Shown here one piece after another: positions 1 to 8,164 of a DNA stretch of 64,000 nucleotides; the stretch's first letter is position 1; the number at the start of each line of letters is the position of its first letter. This stretch comes from Mycobacterium angelicum (GTDB lineage: Bacteria > Actinomycetota > Actinomycetes > Mycobacteriales > Mycobacteriaceae), in the NCBI RefSeq assembly GCF_002086155.1, contig NZ_MVHE01000004.1, positions 186,001 through 250,000 on the forward strand. Reading direction: 5' to 3'. The notes under the pieces are model-generated. The model was not told the origin of the DNA and did no database searches. It worked only from the letters and a program-made list of their open reading frames with translations. Position numbers and translations under genes: made by a program.

Positions 1-556
1 CTCGCAGGATGTCGGCCGGATAAAGCTCCAGCGGCTGCCACAGCAGATCACGTACACCCGGCGGCCGTTCCTGTCGAGCCGCCGCATTCATGACTTCCTT
101 GGCCGCCGGGTGGTAACGCCTTCCGGTACCACCCAATTCGAGGCCGATCAGGTCTGCGCCGCGTTCGACGCCGTTCTCGGCGGCAATCCGGATGGCCAGT
201 TCGCACCCGCCCGAATGGCCGAGCAGGAACAACCCGGCTCCGCGTGGTCGCTGTCCCAGGATGCGATCGATCGCCCCATACGCGAGATCGACTCGGTGTT
301 CGGGATCTTCCATCGACTCCGGATACGCTGCGGAGCTGCCGTGACCCGGGCGGTCAATGGCAACGACGGTGAACCCGAGTGATGCTCCCAGGCGCAGCAA
401 TGACAAGTCCGGATGTCCCGGGCAGTCGAAATAGACCGCGCTGGTGCCGCCGCCATGGATGGCCACGACGACGGCTTTCGGGTCCGGCGCTTCGGCGAGC
501 ATGCCCGACATGGGCACCCCGTCGACGACCGCCACGCGTGGAACGGGGGCGCTCAT
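1..556 (-). CDS. Alpha/beta hydrolase, 3' end beyond window
   Basis: Minus-strand reading from an ATG at 554-556 gives 185 residues and then runs off the left edge of the window, so the C-terminus is missing. The N-terminal part has the oxyanion-hole stretch AIHGGGTSAVYFD and later the nucleophile elbow LGHSGG, typical of alpha/beta hydrolases. A conserved DRPGHGSS segment lies between them. The ATG overlaps the stop codon of the upstream thiolase-like gene (ATGA), so the two are probably translationally coupled. The substrate cannot be inferred; an ester or thioester of the neighbouring acyl-CoA pathway is plausible. Confidence 0.8.
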   Translation of the reverse strand, partial: MSAPVPRVAVVDGVPMSGMLAEAPDPKAVVVAIHGGGTSAVYFDCPGHPDLSLLRLGASLGFTVVAIDRPGHGSSAAYPESMEDPEHRVDLAYGAIDRILGQRPRGAGLFLLGHSGGCELAIRIAAENGVERGADLIGLELGGTGRRYHPAAKEVMNAAARQERPPGVRDLLWQPLELYPADILR

Positions 557-2208
557 GTGTCGGCCCGCAGCAGCAGCACGCCGCTGGGAGTTAGGCCGCC
601 GCTGCTGACCACGCCGACGCGGGCGTCGGCGACCTGACGATCCTCGGCCTCACCCCTGAGCTGGCTGACGGCCTCATGCAGCAGACCCATGCCGTGGGTG
701 CGGCCGTGCGAAAGCTGGCCGCCGTGGGTGTTGAGTGGCAGCTGGCCGTCGCGAGCGATGTTCTTCCCGCCGTCCAGGAAGTCCTTGGCTTCACCGATGC
801 CGCAGAATCCCAGTGCCTCGATCCAGGACAGGCAGTTCATGGTGAACCCGTCGTACAGTTCGGCGACGTCGACGTCGTGCGGGCGCAATGAGGTGCGGGT
901 CCACACGTGGGCGGCCTGGCCCAGCACCTGCGGCTCGTGCGTGAGAGTGCTTTGGTCCCAATCGATTCGCTCGACGATCTGGGTGCCCACCGCCTCCACC
1001 AATACGGGTGGCTTGGCCAGGTCGCGTGCGGCGTCCACCGCGGAGACGACGACGGCTATGGCGCCGTCACAGGGCACGTCGCAGTCGTAGAGGCCGAATG
1101 GTGTGGTGATGGGCCGGGCGTTGAGGTAGTCGTCCATGGTCATCGGCGTGCGATAGACCGCGGTCGGGTTGAGTTCGGCGTTGGCCCGTTGGTTCAATGC
1201 GATCCAGCCCAGCGTCTCTCTCGTGGTGCCGTAGCGGTGAAAGTGGCGCTGCGCGTTGATCGCCAGCGTGTGCGCGGCCGAGGTGGCGCCGAACGGGAAC
1301 TGCCAGCCGGCGGTGCGTCCCATGGATCCGGTGATCTTGCCCTGCTTCATCAGCTCGTTGAAGGTGGCTTCCCAGAGCGTCCGGAAACACAGCACGTGAC
1401 GCGCCAGGCCGCCGGCGATCGCGAGCATCGCCGCGATCACCGATCCGCCCGGCCCGAAGGTCTCGATGCCGCCGTTGTGCCACGTCGGCCGGATACCCAG
1501 CGCCGCCTCCAGCGCGGTCACGCCGCCTTCGCCGAACCCGCCGAGGTTGCCGCCGCCCGGATAGGTGGACAGTCCGTCGATGTCGGCCAGCGTCAGGCCC
1601 GCATCGGCGACAGCGGCCTCGCACGCCTGGACCGTCAGCGACAGCGGGGGAACCATCAGCCGCCGCCCGATCGGCGACATGCCGATCCCGGTCAGCGCGA
1701 CCTTGTCCTCGAATTTCTCAGTGGTCAGCATGGGCCGCACGTATTCGCCGAAGCGCTCCGGGGCGATCTCGTCTTCCGGGAGTGGGCGGGGCTCGGCATC
1801 CGGGGCGGGCCGGAAGAGCGGCAGCCACACATCCTCGATCTGCTCGAAGACGACTTCCACCGCTTGACCGATCTCGAGCCGGTCGGGATCGCTGTCAACG
1901 ATGTTGGTGGTCAGCCGTACTCGCGGATCGTCGGCTATCGCCACCTGTGCGATCACATACGGCGCCGGCATCCCCGGCAGGCTGAACCGATGGTTCACCG
2001 TGAAGCCGGACAGGACGGCCTTGCCGGATACCGCCCGCACTCCGATTTCGCGAGAGCGGCAATAGCGGCATACCGGCGCGGGCGGGTGAATCAGTGACCG
2101 GCAGCGCTGGCATTCCTGGAAACGCAGCTTGCCGTCGGCGCCTGAGGTCCAAAAGAATTCGTTGTCGTTGGTGACCAGGGGCAGTGGTCGTCCCGGTGCT
2201 GCTGACAC
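553..2208 (-). CDS. DUF35 (OB-fold, zinc ribbon) fused to SCP2-type thiolase-like protein
   Basis: 551 residues. Residues 1 to about 140 form a DUF35 module: a zinc-ribbon with CQRC and CRYC pairs, then an OB-fold. The rest, from about 165, is an SCP2/Ltp-type thiolase fold with the family signatures DVPCDGA and NTHGGQLSHGR. At the place where degradative thiolases carry the nucleophilic Cys the sequence reads FGPGGS, so a thiolase Cys is lacking. In M. tuberculosis, Ltp2 works as a retro-aldolase with a separate DUF35-bearing partner (ChsH2); here the two parts are on one chain, so an aldolase role in side-chain shortening is inferred. The GTG start has GGAGG five bases upstream. Confidence 0.85.
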   Translation of the reverse strand: MSAAPGRPLPLVTNDNEFFWTSGADGKLRFQECQRCRSLIHPPAPVCRYCRSREIGVRAVSGKAVLSGFTVNHRFSLPGMPAPYVIAQVAIADDPRVRLTTNIVDSDPDRLEIGQAVEVVFEQIEDVWLPLFRPAPDAEPRPLPEDEIAPERFGEYVRPMLTTEKFEDKVALTGIGMSPIGRRLMVPPLSLTVQACEAAVADAGLTLADIDGLSTYPGGGNLGGFGEGGVTALEAALGIRPTWHNGGIETFGPGGSVIAAMLAIAGGLARHVLCFRTLWEATFNELMKQGKITGSMGRTAGWQFPFGATSAAHTLAINAQRHFHRYGTTRETLGWIALNQRANAELNPTAVYRTPMTMDDYLNARPITTPFGLYDCDVPCDGAIAVVVSAVDAARDLAKPPVLVEAVGTQIVERIDWDQSTLTHEPQVLGQAAHVWTRTSLRPHDVDVAELYDGFTMNCLSWIEALGFCGIGEAKDFLDGGKNIARDGQLPLNTHGGQLSHGRTHGMGLLHEAVSQLRGEAEDRQVADARVGVVSSGGLTPSGVLLLRADT

Positions 2209-2255
2209 GTAACCTCCGGGAGTTCGTCAACGCGGTACGCCCATTATGCGAATAC

Positions 2256-2270
2256 GAGAATTACGTTATC
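2256..2270. promoter_or_regulatory. Putative operator GAGAAT-TAC-GTTATC
   Basis: Imperfect palindrome in the divergent promoter region between the DUF35-thiolase gene and the enoyl-CoA hydratase gene. It matches the recurring GAGAAT-N3-ATTCTC pattern of this window with two mismatches. It lies 31 bp upstream of the hydratase start, a position compatible with repression. Confidence 0.5.
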
Positions 2271-2301
2271 ATCTCGGTGCAAGGATGAGCAGGGGTCTGA
2301 T

Positions 2302-3093
2302 GTGACGGAAACGCTGGTTCAGGAGATGCCGCGCGCCGGCGTTCTTGTGCTCCGGCTCAATCGCCCTGAGCGGCTGAATGCCATCAATGACGAGATGCTG
2401 GCGGAGTTCATGCAGGCGTTCGCCGGTCTGGCCGACGCCGCCGCGTCGGGCAACGCCCCGAATGCGGTCGTCATCACCGGCACGGGTCGCGGGTTCTGCT
2501 CCGGCATCGATTTGCGCGACTTCGGCGCCGACGTACCTACGGCCACCGATCCGGCCATCGACCGCTTGCGCTTCCAGGAGGCGATGGCCGCGATCCCGCA
2601 GGCGATCCGCAACCTGCCGCAGCCGGTGATCGCCGCGGTCAACGGGCCGTGCGTCGGCGCGGGACTGGCCCTGTGTCTTGCTGCCGACATCCGGATCTGT
2701 TCGACGGCTGCGACGTTCGGCAACGCCGCGATCCTGCTGGGGTTGTCGGGTGCGGAGATGGGCATGAGCTACCACCTGCCCCGCATCGTCGGCGCCAGTG
2801 TGGCCGCGGACTGGATGCTCACCGGCCGCACGGTTTCCGCCGAGGAGGCCGACCGGCGGGGTTTGGTGAGCCAACTCGTCTCACCGGAACGGCTTTTCGA
2901 GCACGCGCTCGAGTTGGCGGGACAGATAGCCGACCTCGCGCCACTCGGTGTGCAACTGACAAAGACTGCGCTGCAGGTGAATACCGATGCAGCCGGGTTC
3001 GCGCCGGCCATTGAACTGGAGAACCGCAACCAAGTGATCAGTCACGCCACCGATGAGGCCGCCGCGCTTCGTCACAAGTGGTCTCAGCGGTAG
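2302..3093 (+). CDS. Enoyl-CoA hydratase/isomerase family protein
   Basis: 263 residues, the normal crotonase length. The oxyanion-hole segments are present: GRGFCSGIDLRDF (about residue 65) and NGPCVGAGLALCLAADIRI (about residue 113). The usual catalytic region reads LLGLSGAEMGMSYHLPRIVG, with one acidic residue (SGAEMG). The GTG start follows AGGGG; the overlapping ATG is followed at once by a stop. It would hydrate or isomerise an enoyl-CoA. It heads a plus-strand unit whose next gene is a truncated acyl-CoA dehydrogenase, and is divergent from the thiolase-like aldolase. Confidence 0.9.
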   Translation: MTETLVQEMPRAGVLVLRLNRPERLNAINDEMLAEFMQAFAGLADAAASGNAPNAVVITGTGRGFCSGIDLRDFGADVPTATDPAIDRLRFQEAMAAIPQAIRNLPQPVIAAVNGPCVGAGLALCLAADIRICSTAATFGNAAILLGLSGAEMGMSYHLPRIVGASVAADWMLTGRTVSAEEADRRGLVSQLVSPERLFEHALELAGQIADLAPLGVQLTKTALQVNTDAAGFAPAIELENRNQVISHATDEAAALRHKWSQR

Positions 3094-3106
3094 CAAGGAC
3101 CGGCGC

Positions 3107-3583
3107 GTGGCTTGGGACTTCTGCACCGACCCGGAATGGGCGGAACAGCTGGCGTGGGTGAACGACTTCGTGCGATCCGAATGCGAGCCGGTCGATCTGC
3201 TGGTCAAGGAATCCCATGACCTCACCGACCCCGTTCGCCGGGCACTGATCCCGCCGCTGCAGAAGATAGTGAAAGAGCGTGGCCTATGGGCCACCCATCT
3301 CGGTGCGCATCTGGGTGGGCCTGGGTTCGGCCAGCTGAAGCTGGCGCTGCTCAACGAGATTCTCGGCCGCTCGGAATGCGCTCCGATCGTGTTCGGCTCG
3401 CAGGCACCGGATTCCGGCAACAGCGAGATACTCGCACATTACGGCACACCGGAACTCAAGAAGCGATACCTGGAGCCGCTTTTGGACAAGCGGATCGTGT
3501 CGTGTTTCTCGATGACCGAGCCGCAGGGCGGTGCGGACCCGAAGGTGTTCACCACGACGGCCGTGCCCGACGGCGGGGAGTGG
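3107..3583 (+). pseudogene. Acyl-CoA dehydrogenase, N-terminal fragment
   Basis: Starts at a GTG with AAGGAC upstream, 13 bp after the hydratase stop. About 159 residues match the N-terminal and start of the middle domain of acyl-CoA dehydrogenases, including FSMTEPQGGADPKVFTT. The homology ends abruptly after GGEW, where the family continues with a segment like VINGEKW. The frame then runs through unrelated sequence to a stop at 3652. FAD-binding residues and the catalytic base of the C-terminal domain are absent, so no activity is expected. The other side of the break is the start of an SDR gene on the opposite strand, which indicates a deletion. Confidence 0.8.
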
Positions 3584-3585
3584 AT

Positions 3586-3645
3586 GCCCAGGCCCCTGCT
3601 GCTTCCGGTGACCAACGCGATGCGCCCGGTGCACCGTCCGGTCAC
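3586..3645 (-). pseudogene. Short-chain dehydrogenase, N-terminal remnant (about 20 codons)
   Basis: On the minus strand a GTG at 3643-3645 overlaps the stop of the ferredoxin gene (GTGA). It opens a frame reading TGRCTGRIALVTGSSRGLG, the canonical nucleotide-binding start of an SDR (TGxxxGxG). Right after GLG the frame enters the antisense of the acyl-CoA dehydrogenase fragment and SDR similarity ends. The intact gene was once the third gene of the NuoF-like/ferredoxin operon. The fragment is too short to function. Confidence 0.7.
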
Positions 3646-3938
3646 CGGGTGAACCCCCACTGGGCTTCGTTGTCCTCGGTTTTGAGGTTCTCGGCCGGAT
3701 CCTCCGGGCCGGCGGCGGCGGGATGCACGACTTCTGGTCGAGGGTCGCCGATCTCGGTGATGGCATGCACCGGGCAGTCCAGCAGCGCCCGCATCACCGC
3801 GTCGTGGTCGGCGTCCGCTACGGTGCCGTCGCCGATCAGCGACGCGTATCCCCAGTCATCCAACGAGAAGTACCCGGGAGCATGTTTGGCGCACAGCCCG
3901 AAACCGTCGCACACGGTGCGGTCGAGACGGATCTTCAT
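3642..3938 (-). CDS. [3Fe-4S]-type ferredoxin
   Basis: 98 residues. The start has CDGFGLC and a later CP in LDCPVHAI, the C-x5-C...CP arrangement of mycobacterial 3Fe-4S ferredoxins that feed P450s. These usually have about 65 residues; here a 35-residue acidic tail follows. The ATG lies two bases after the stop of the NuoF-like reductase, so the two form an operon and probably an electron-transfer pair. No P450 is directly adjacent; the nearest, at 19108-20490, has its own ferredoxin. Confidence 0.88.
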   Translation of the reverse strand: MKIRLDRTVCDGFGLCAKHAPGYFSLDDWGYASLIGDGTVADADHDAVMRALLDCPVHAITEIGDPRPEVVHPAAAGPEDPAENLKTEDNEAQWGFTR

Positions 3939-3940
3939 GC

Positions 3941-5206
3941 TCAGCTCACCGCCTGATAGGGACGGTCGGCGCGGAATGCGCCCCGGGTGCAATCCACGCA
4001 TGTGCCGCCCAGATGACGGTCCACCTCGTCGGGGAACTGGTCGAGCAGGGTCGCCGCCACATTGGTGGCGGCGTCCAGCGTCGCGCACGCCCCACGTCCG
4101 CGCAATACCACCGACCATCGCCGCAGCCGGCCGAGATCTTCTTGTGTCGCAACGAAATCCCGCAATGCCGCGGCAACGGCCGCCATCGCAGCGGTGCCGT
4201 TGAAGCAGGATCCGCACTGTCCGGCGTTTTCGCGGTCGAAGTACGCCAGCACCGACGCGGCGACCGCGACGGGGCACTCGTCGGTGATCACCGTGATCGC
4301 GCCGCATCCCAGACCGCTGCCGAGGCCGCGCATCGTCTCGTGATCCAATGTGGTATCCAGCACCCTGCGATTCAGGAAGCCGGCGAAGTAGCCGCCCATC
4401 AGCGCGCCGCGCACCTGCTCGGACGAAACACCATGCAGCGAAAGCAATTCGGTGAACGGCAGGCCGTGCGGGAGTTCGTACAGAACCGGTGCCCGGTTGG
4501 CGCCGGTGATGGTGGCCAAAAACGTACCCGGCGAATGCACCGTGCCCTGCGAGCGAAATGCGGCTGCACCGCGGCGTTGTACGTAGGGCACATTCGCCAG
4601 GGTCTCGACATTGCTGACCAATGTCGGGCGCCCGCCCACGCCCGCTTCGAAGGGGCGCGGCGGCTTGTCGGTCGGCTTGGCGGGGCCCCCGTCGATGGCA
4701 CGCACGGCCGCCGTCTCCTCACCGGCCACGTAGCCGGGCTCGACGGTGCGCAGCTCGACAGCGACGCCGAGGATGTCGGGGTCCAAATCGCCGAGCGCCC
4801 CTTCGACGCTGCGTGCCGAATCCCGGTCGGAGACATAGACATACGCGCGTTGGGCGCCGACAATAGCCGCGGCCAACCGTAACCCGTCCAGCACCAGATG
4901 CGGCCGGTTCCGCAGCAGCCAGCGGTCTTTCACCGACGCCGGCTCGCCCTCTTCACCGTTTGCGACGACGACAGCCCCTTTGGCGGCGAGGCCGCCAGAG
5001 CGGCCGTTGTCCCGTACCGCCCGCAACTTCACCCCAAGCGGAAACGCGGCACCGCCGCGACCGACCAGCCCGCTGGCTTCGATTTCCCGCAGCAGTTGGT
5101 CGGTATCGAGAACAGGCCGGTATTCGGGGGCGTCGGAGTCGGTCAGCAGCCGGGGCGCACAGCCCGACCAGGCGACGGTCCGGAATGCGGTATCGGTGTA
5201 TTCCAT
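3941..5206 (-). CDS. NuoF-like NADH-binding flavoprotein (ferredoxin reductase candidate)
   Basis: 421 residues resembling the 51-kDa (NuoF) subunit of complex I. Visible motifs are GRGGAAFPLGVK (NADH), NGEEGEPASVKDR (FMN), YVAGEETAAV and GRPTLVSNVETLANV. The C-terminal 4Fe-4S motif, normally CGxCxxC followed by a distant Cys, is altered: it reads QCGSCFNGT near residue 330, with one Cys missing. A GRGAC Cys lies further on and an extra CVDC pair near residue 400. No other complex I subunit is nearby. Coupling to the downstream ferredoxin suggests a stand-alone NADH:ferredoxin oxidoreductase. The ATG start is clear. Confidence 0.82.
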   Translation of the reverse strand: MEYTDTAFRTVAWSGCAPRLLTDSDAPEYRPVLDTDQLLREIEASGLVGRGGAAFPLGVKLRAVRDNGRSGGLAAKGAVVVANGEEGEPASVKDRWLLRNRPHLVLDGLRLAAAIVGAQRAYVYVSDRDSARSVEGALGDLDPDILGVAVELRTVEPGYVAGEETAAVRAIDGGPAKPTDKPPRPFEAGVGGRPTLVSNVETLANVPYVQRRGAAAFRSQGTVHSPGTFLATITGANRAPVLYELPHGLPFTELLSLHGVSSEQVRGALMGGYFAGFLNRRVLDTTLDHETMRGLGSGLGCGAITVITDECPVAVAASVLAYFDRENAGQCGSCFNGTAAMAAVAAALRDFVATQEDLGRLRRWSVVLRGRGACATLDAATNVAATLLDQFPDEVDRHLGGTCVDCTRGAFRADRPYQAVS

Positions 5207-5243
5207 CGATCAGCCCGCCTCAGTTGCGGTTAGGCTAGCCCGC

Positions 5244-5687
5244 ATGCGGACTGCGGTGGTGCGGGTCAACGTGGACCCGACCCGTGTGCTCAGTCCCGGA
5301 CAACTACGCGAGGGCATGGCCGCACTCCAAGCGCTGGATGCCGATGTGGTCCATCACGATCCCGGCCGCGAGCTGGAACTGCTCATCGAAACCGACGACG
5401 TCGAATCGGCCAAGCGAACCGCAATTGAGCTGTGCGGCAGGGCTTTCAACACCAGTCCGGTGGCAGGCGTGGTCACTTTTGTGAGCCGGGGCACCGACGA
5501 CGACGCGCGCGGGGTCCTGTCCGGATTCGGGCTCACCGGCGAAATTCTGCGCGAGCCGGGCGACGACGGTTTCGACATCGTCTATGTGACGCTGCGCGAA
5601 GACGACCTCGATCGCGTGCCGGAAAGCCGGATCCACACTGCGCTCGAAGCCTCGCTCAACTGTGAGGTCCACATTCGCACCCGTTGA
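5244..5687 (+). CDS. Conserved hypothetical protein
   Basis: 147 residues, divergent from the NuoF-like gene with only a 37-bp gap. I do not recognise the family. It is acidic, with no signal peptide or membrane segment. It looks like two alpha/beta halves: one with ELELLIETDD, the other around FDIVYVTLREDDLDRV. The coding sequence ends six bases before the end of the convergent hydrolase. Its position suggests a role tied to the reductase/ferredoxin pair, but nothing in the sequence shows that. Confidence 0.65.
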   Translation: MRTAVVRVNVDPTRVLSPGQLREGMAALQALDADVVHHDPGRELELLIETDDVESAKRTAIELCGRAFNTSPVAGVVTFVSRGTDDDARGVLSGFGLTGEILREPGDDGFDIVYVTLREDDLDRVPESRIHTALEASLNCEVHIRTR

Positions 5688-5692
5688 CCGCA

Positions 5693-6559
5693 TCATGACC
5701 TCAGGAATTCGAGGATCGCCGGAGCGGCCTGCACCCAGGTGTCGAACATATTGAAGTGCTTGACCTTCCCCGCGGCGCGCTCTTCGCTGGCGCGCTCCCA
5801 TGCGTCCTCCGGCCAGGGCGGGTCGATCAGCGTCGATCCCTTGATCAGGCAGCTGACCTCGAGCGACGTGCGCTTCGGGTGGTCCCAGTCGTTCTCGCCG
5901 CCGCGGATGATCAACGTGGGAACCTTGATGCGGCCGAACATTTCGTCCTCGACGCCGGGAATGGTCTGTCCGGGCTTGGATACGAACGCGTTGAGCCAGC
6001 GCAGCATTACCTGCAAAAACTCGTCGGGGTCCAGGTCGAGGAACCGCTGCTTATTGTTCGGGTTCTCCTCGATGCGTTCGCGCCACTCGGGCACCTTCAT
6101 CAGGCCGTCGATTCCGGTTCCGCGTGCCGCGAGGATGCTCGGCACCACGTAGTAGGAACCCAGCACGAACGTGCCGTAGATGCCGCCGACGATGTTCCAC
6201 ACCACGAGTTTGGTCACCAGCTCCGGATAGAGCATGGTCGTCAGCATGGAATCCCTTGCGCCACCGGATCCGCCGGCCAGAATGCACCGCTCGACTCCGA
6301 GTTCGCCCAGCAGGCCGTGCAGGGTCTCGGCGCGCATGTGCGATTCGCTTTGCCCGTAGAACTGCACATCGGAGGCACCGCAATTGGGCCGGTCCCACAA
6401 CAGCGTGCGGTACCCGCCGTCGACCAGGGCCTGCGCCAGCGGACGCAAACCCGGGACGTCCTTGCTGAACCGGCCGCCCGGCGTCATGGCGATGAGATCG
6501 CCTGATTCGCCGAGGATTTCGTAGACCACCTTGCCGCCGTTCACCTCGACCGAAGACAC
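5693..6559 (-). CDS. Alpha/beta hydrolase
   Basis: 288 residues from a GTG with AGGAG six bases upstream; the frame extends further upstream but that part overlaps the Rieske gene and looks random. An early TPGGRFSKD loop, LLWDRPNCGASD and the nucleophile elbow AGGSGGARD mark the alpha/beta hydrolase fold. IIRGGENDWDHP contains the likely acid residue, and the late GKVKHFNMFD is a candidate for the catalytic His. It is the last gene of the amidohydrolase-Rieske-hydrolase operon. A C-C bond hydrolase or esterase acting after oxygenation is plausible. Confidence 0.85.
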   Translation of the reverse strand: MSSVEVNGGKVVYEILGESGDLIAMTPGGRFSKDVPGLRPLAQALVDGGYRTLLWDRPNCGASDVQFYGQSESHMRAETLHGLLGELGVERCILAGGSGGARDSMLTTMLYPELVTKLVVWNIVGGIYGTFVLGSYYVVPSILAARGTGIDGLMKVPEWRERIEENPNNKQRFLDLDPDEFLQVMLRWLNAFVSKPGQTIPGVEDEMFGRIKVPTLIIRGGENDWDHPKRTSLEVSCLIKGSTLIDPPWPEDAWERASEERAAGKVKHFNMFDTWVQAAPAILEFLRS

Positions 6560-6576
6560 GTGATTCTCCTGTAGTG

Positions 6577-6984
6577 TCACGCCATCACCAGCACGTCTTT
6601 GCCGACGACGCGGACCGGGTAGGTGCGGATACTCCATTCGGGTTTGACCGCTGTCGTTCCCGTCGCGAGTTCGAAACCCCATTGATGCCAAGGGCAGTAG
6701 ATGTATTCCAGATCGCGAACCATGACGGCGTCGCCGGGCGCGCTCTCGTCGACGATCGTGCGTCCCCGGGCACGGCCCGAGCACAGCGGACCGCCTTGGT
6801 GCGGGCAGTAGTTGGCGATGGCATAGAAGGTGCCGTTGACGTTATAGACGCCCACGCCGTGGCGTCCGATCGGCACGAGTTTATGTGTGCCCGGCGGGAT
6901 TTCGTCCACCGTCGCCACGACATGCTCGCGGCCCTGGGCTAGGCGGGGCCGCTTAACCGTCGCCCCTTCTTCTGCGGAGGCCAA
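6577..6984 (-). CDS. Rieske [2Fe-2S] ferredoxin-like protein
   Basis: 135 residues with the two Rieske boxes, CPHQGG near residue 60 and CPWHQWGF near residue 97. The spacing between the boxes is longer than in most ferredoxins. There is no catalytic iron domain, so it is an electron carrier or regulatory Rieske domain and not a complete oxygenase. The start appears to be TTG, directly after the stop of the amidohydrolase gene. It sits between an amidohydrolase and an alpha/beta hydrolase in one operon, as in ring-degradation loci. Confidence 0.88.
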   Translation of the reverse strand: MASAEEGATVKRPRLAQGREHVVATVDEIPPGTHKLVPIGRHGVGVYNVNGTFYAIANYCPHQGGPLCSGRARGRTIVDESAPGDAVMVRDLEYIYCPWHQWGFELATGTTAVKPEWSIRTYPVRVVGKDVLVMA

Positions 6985-6985
6985 C

Positions 6986-8131
6986 TCAGTGAACCCGGAC
7001 TTGACCCTCGAGAACCGGAACGGTCTCCGGCAGGTGATAAGTCGCGATGCCGTTGCGGAACATCACGGCTTCGCGCGCTGCCTTGGGCAAGTGCTTGACC
7101 AACCACCGTGGGTCGTCGAACGTCCAGTGCGGGTAGTCCGAGGAGTACAGCAGGATCTTGTCGCACTCCATCCACTCCAGTGCGCGGGTCAACTCGGTCT
7201 TGTCTTCGGGGTAGTCCAGCGGTTGGGTGGTGAACTTGATGTGTTCCTTGACGTACTCCGACGGCTTGCGCTTGATCTCCATCCGGTGTTTGCGGGCCGC
7301 ATAAAGCGCGTCCATGCGCCACATCAGCGGCAGGATCCAGGTGAACGCGTGCTCGACGAAGACGATCCGCAATGTCGGGAACCGGTCGAAGACACCGTCG
7401 AAGATCAGGCTCATCACCTGATTGGCGGCCAGCAGCGAGTACGTCACCATGAAGTCGTGGTTGTAGCTGGGGAAACCCACCGGCGGCGTCGGCAACATCT
7501 CGTAGTTGCTGCGCGACAGGTGACAGCTCACCGTGATGTCATGCTTGGTGGCCGCCTTCCACACCGGGTCGTACCTGGGATGGCCCCAGGACGGCCGCGG
7601 CTCGGCCTTGATCAGCACCTGCGCCATGTAGGGGTGTCCCGCCCACTCCTCGATCTCGCGGGCGGCGCCCTCGGGTTCCTCGACCGCCGCGCAGATCGAG
7701 CCGCGCCAGCGCTGGTGCCAATTGTTGTGGGTGTCCAGCCAATGATTGGCCTGCCAGTGATTGAGAGCGGTCGAATACGCTTGGTGCGCTTCGGGAATGC
7801 GCGGTGTACGGCCGCCGGGCTCCAGGATCGCGATGTCGGATCCCGCTTCCATGATCAGCTGACGAAACGCCATATCCGGGTCGCTGCCGGGGAATTCACC
7901 ATCGGGCGGGAAGGTGTCGGTGCGCATGGCGAAGCTGTGCGCGTAGTCAGGAGCGTCGTAGTAGATCAGCTCGCCAACCCGGTGGTCGAGGAAGAACTTG
8001 CTGCGCCACGGCTCCGGGATGTACTGCGTGATCTCACCGCGCTTGGGCACCGGGTGGACATCTGAATCGACACACCGCACGGCAATGCGTTCGGCGGCGG
8101 GAACGCGTTCCTGCATATGAGTCAGCGTCAT
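6986..8131 (-). CDS. Amidohydrolase family 2 (metal-dependent TIM-barrel hydrolase/decarboxylase)
   Basis: 381 residues with an ATG and GGGAG upstream. The N-terminal VDSDVHPVP box gives the metal-binding D-x-H. Later come SCHLSRSNYE, the RFPTLRIVFVEHAFTW segment and the C-terminal LLYSSDYPHW, with the conserved Asp/His of the barrel. The family includes 2-amino-3-carboxymuconate-semialdehyde decarboxylase-like enzymes, which hydrolyse or decarboxylate ring-cleavage products. It begins the operon that continues with the Rieske protein and a hydrolase, and follows a second paralogue by 33 bp. Confidence 0.88.
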   Translation of the reverse strand: MTLTHMQERVPAAERIAVRCVDSDVHPVPKRGEITQYIPEPWRSKFFLDHRVGELIYYDAPDYAHSFAMRTDTFPPDGEFPGSDPDMAFRQLIMEAGSDIAILEPGGRTPRIPEAHQAYSTALNHWQANHWLDTHNNWHQRWRGSICAAVEEPEGAAREIEEWAGHPYMAQVLIKAEPRPSWGHPRYDPVWKAATKHDITVSCHLSRSNYEMLPTPPVGFPSYNHDFMVTYSLLAANQVMSLIFDGVFDRFPTLRIVFVEHAFTWILPLMWRMDALYAARKHRMEIKRKPSEYVKEHIKFTTQPLDYPEDKTELTRALEWMECDKILLYSSDYPHWTFDDPRWLVKHLPKAAREAVMFRNGIATYHLPETVPVLEGQVRVH

Positions 8132-8164
8132 CGTGATCTCCCTTGCTCACTGTCCATTCTGCGA

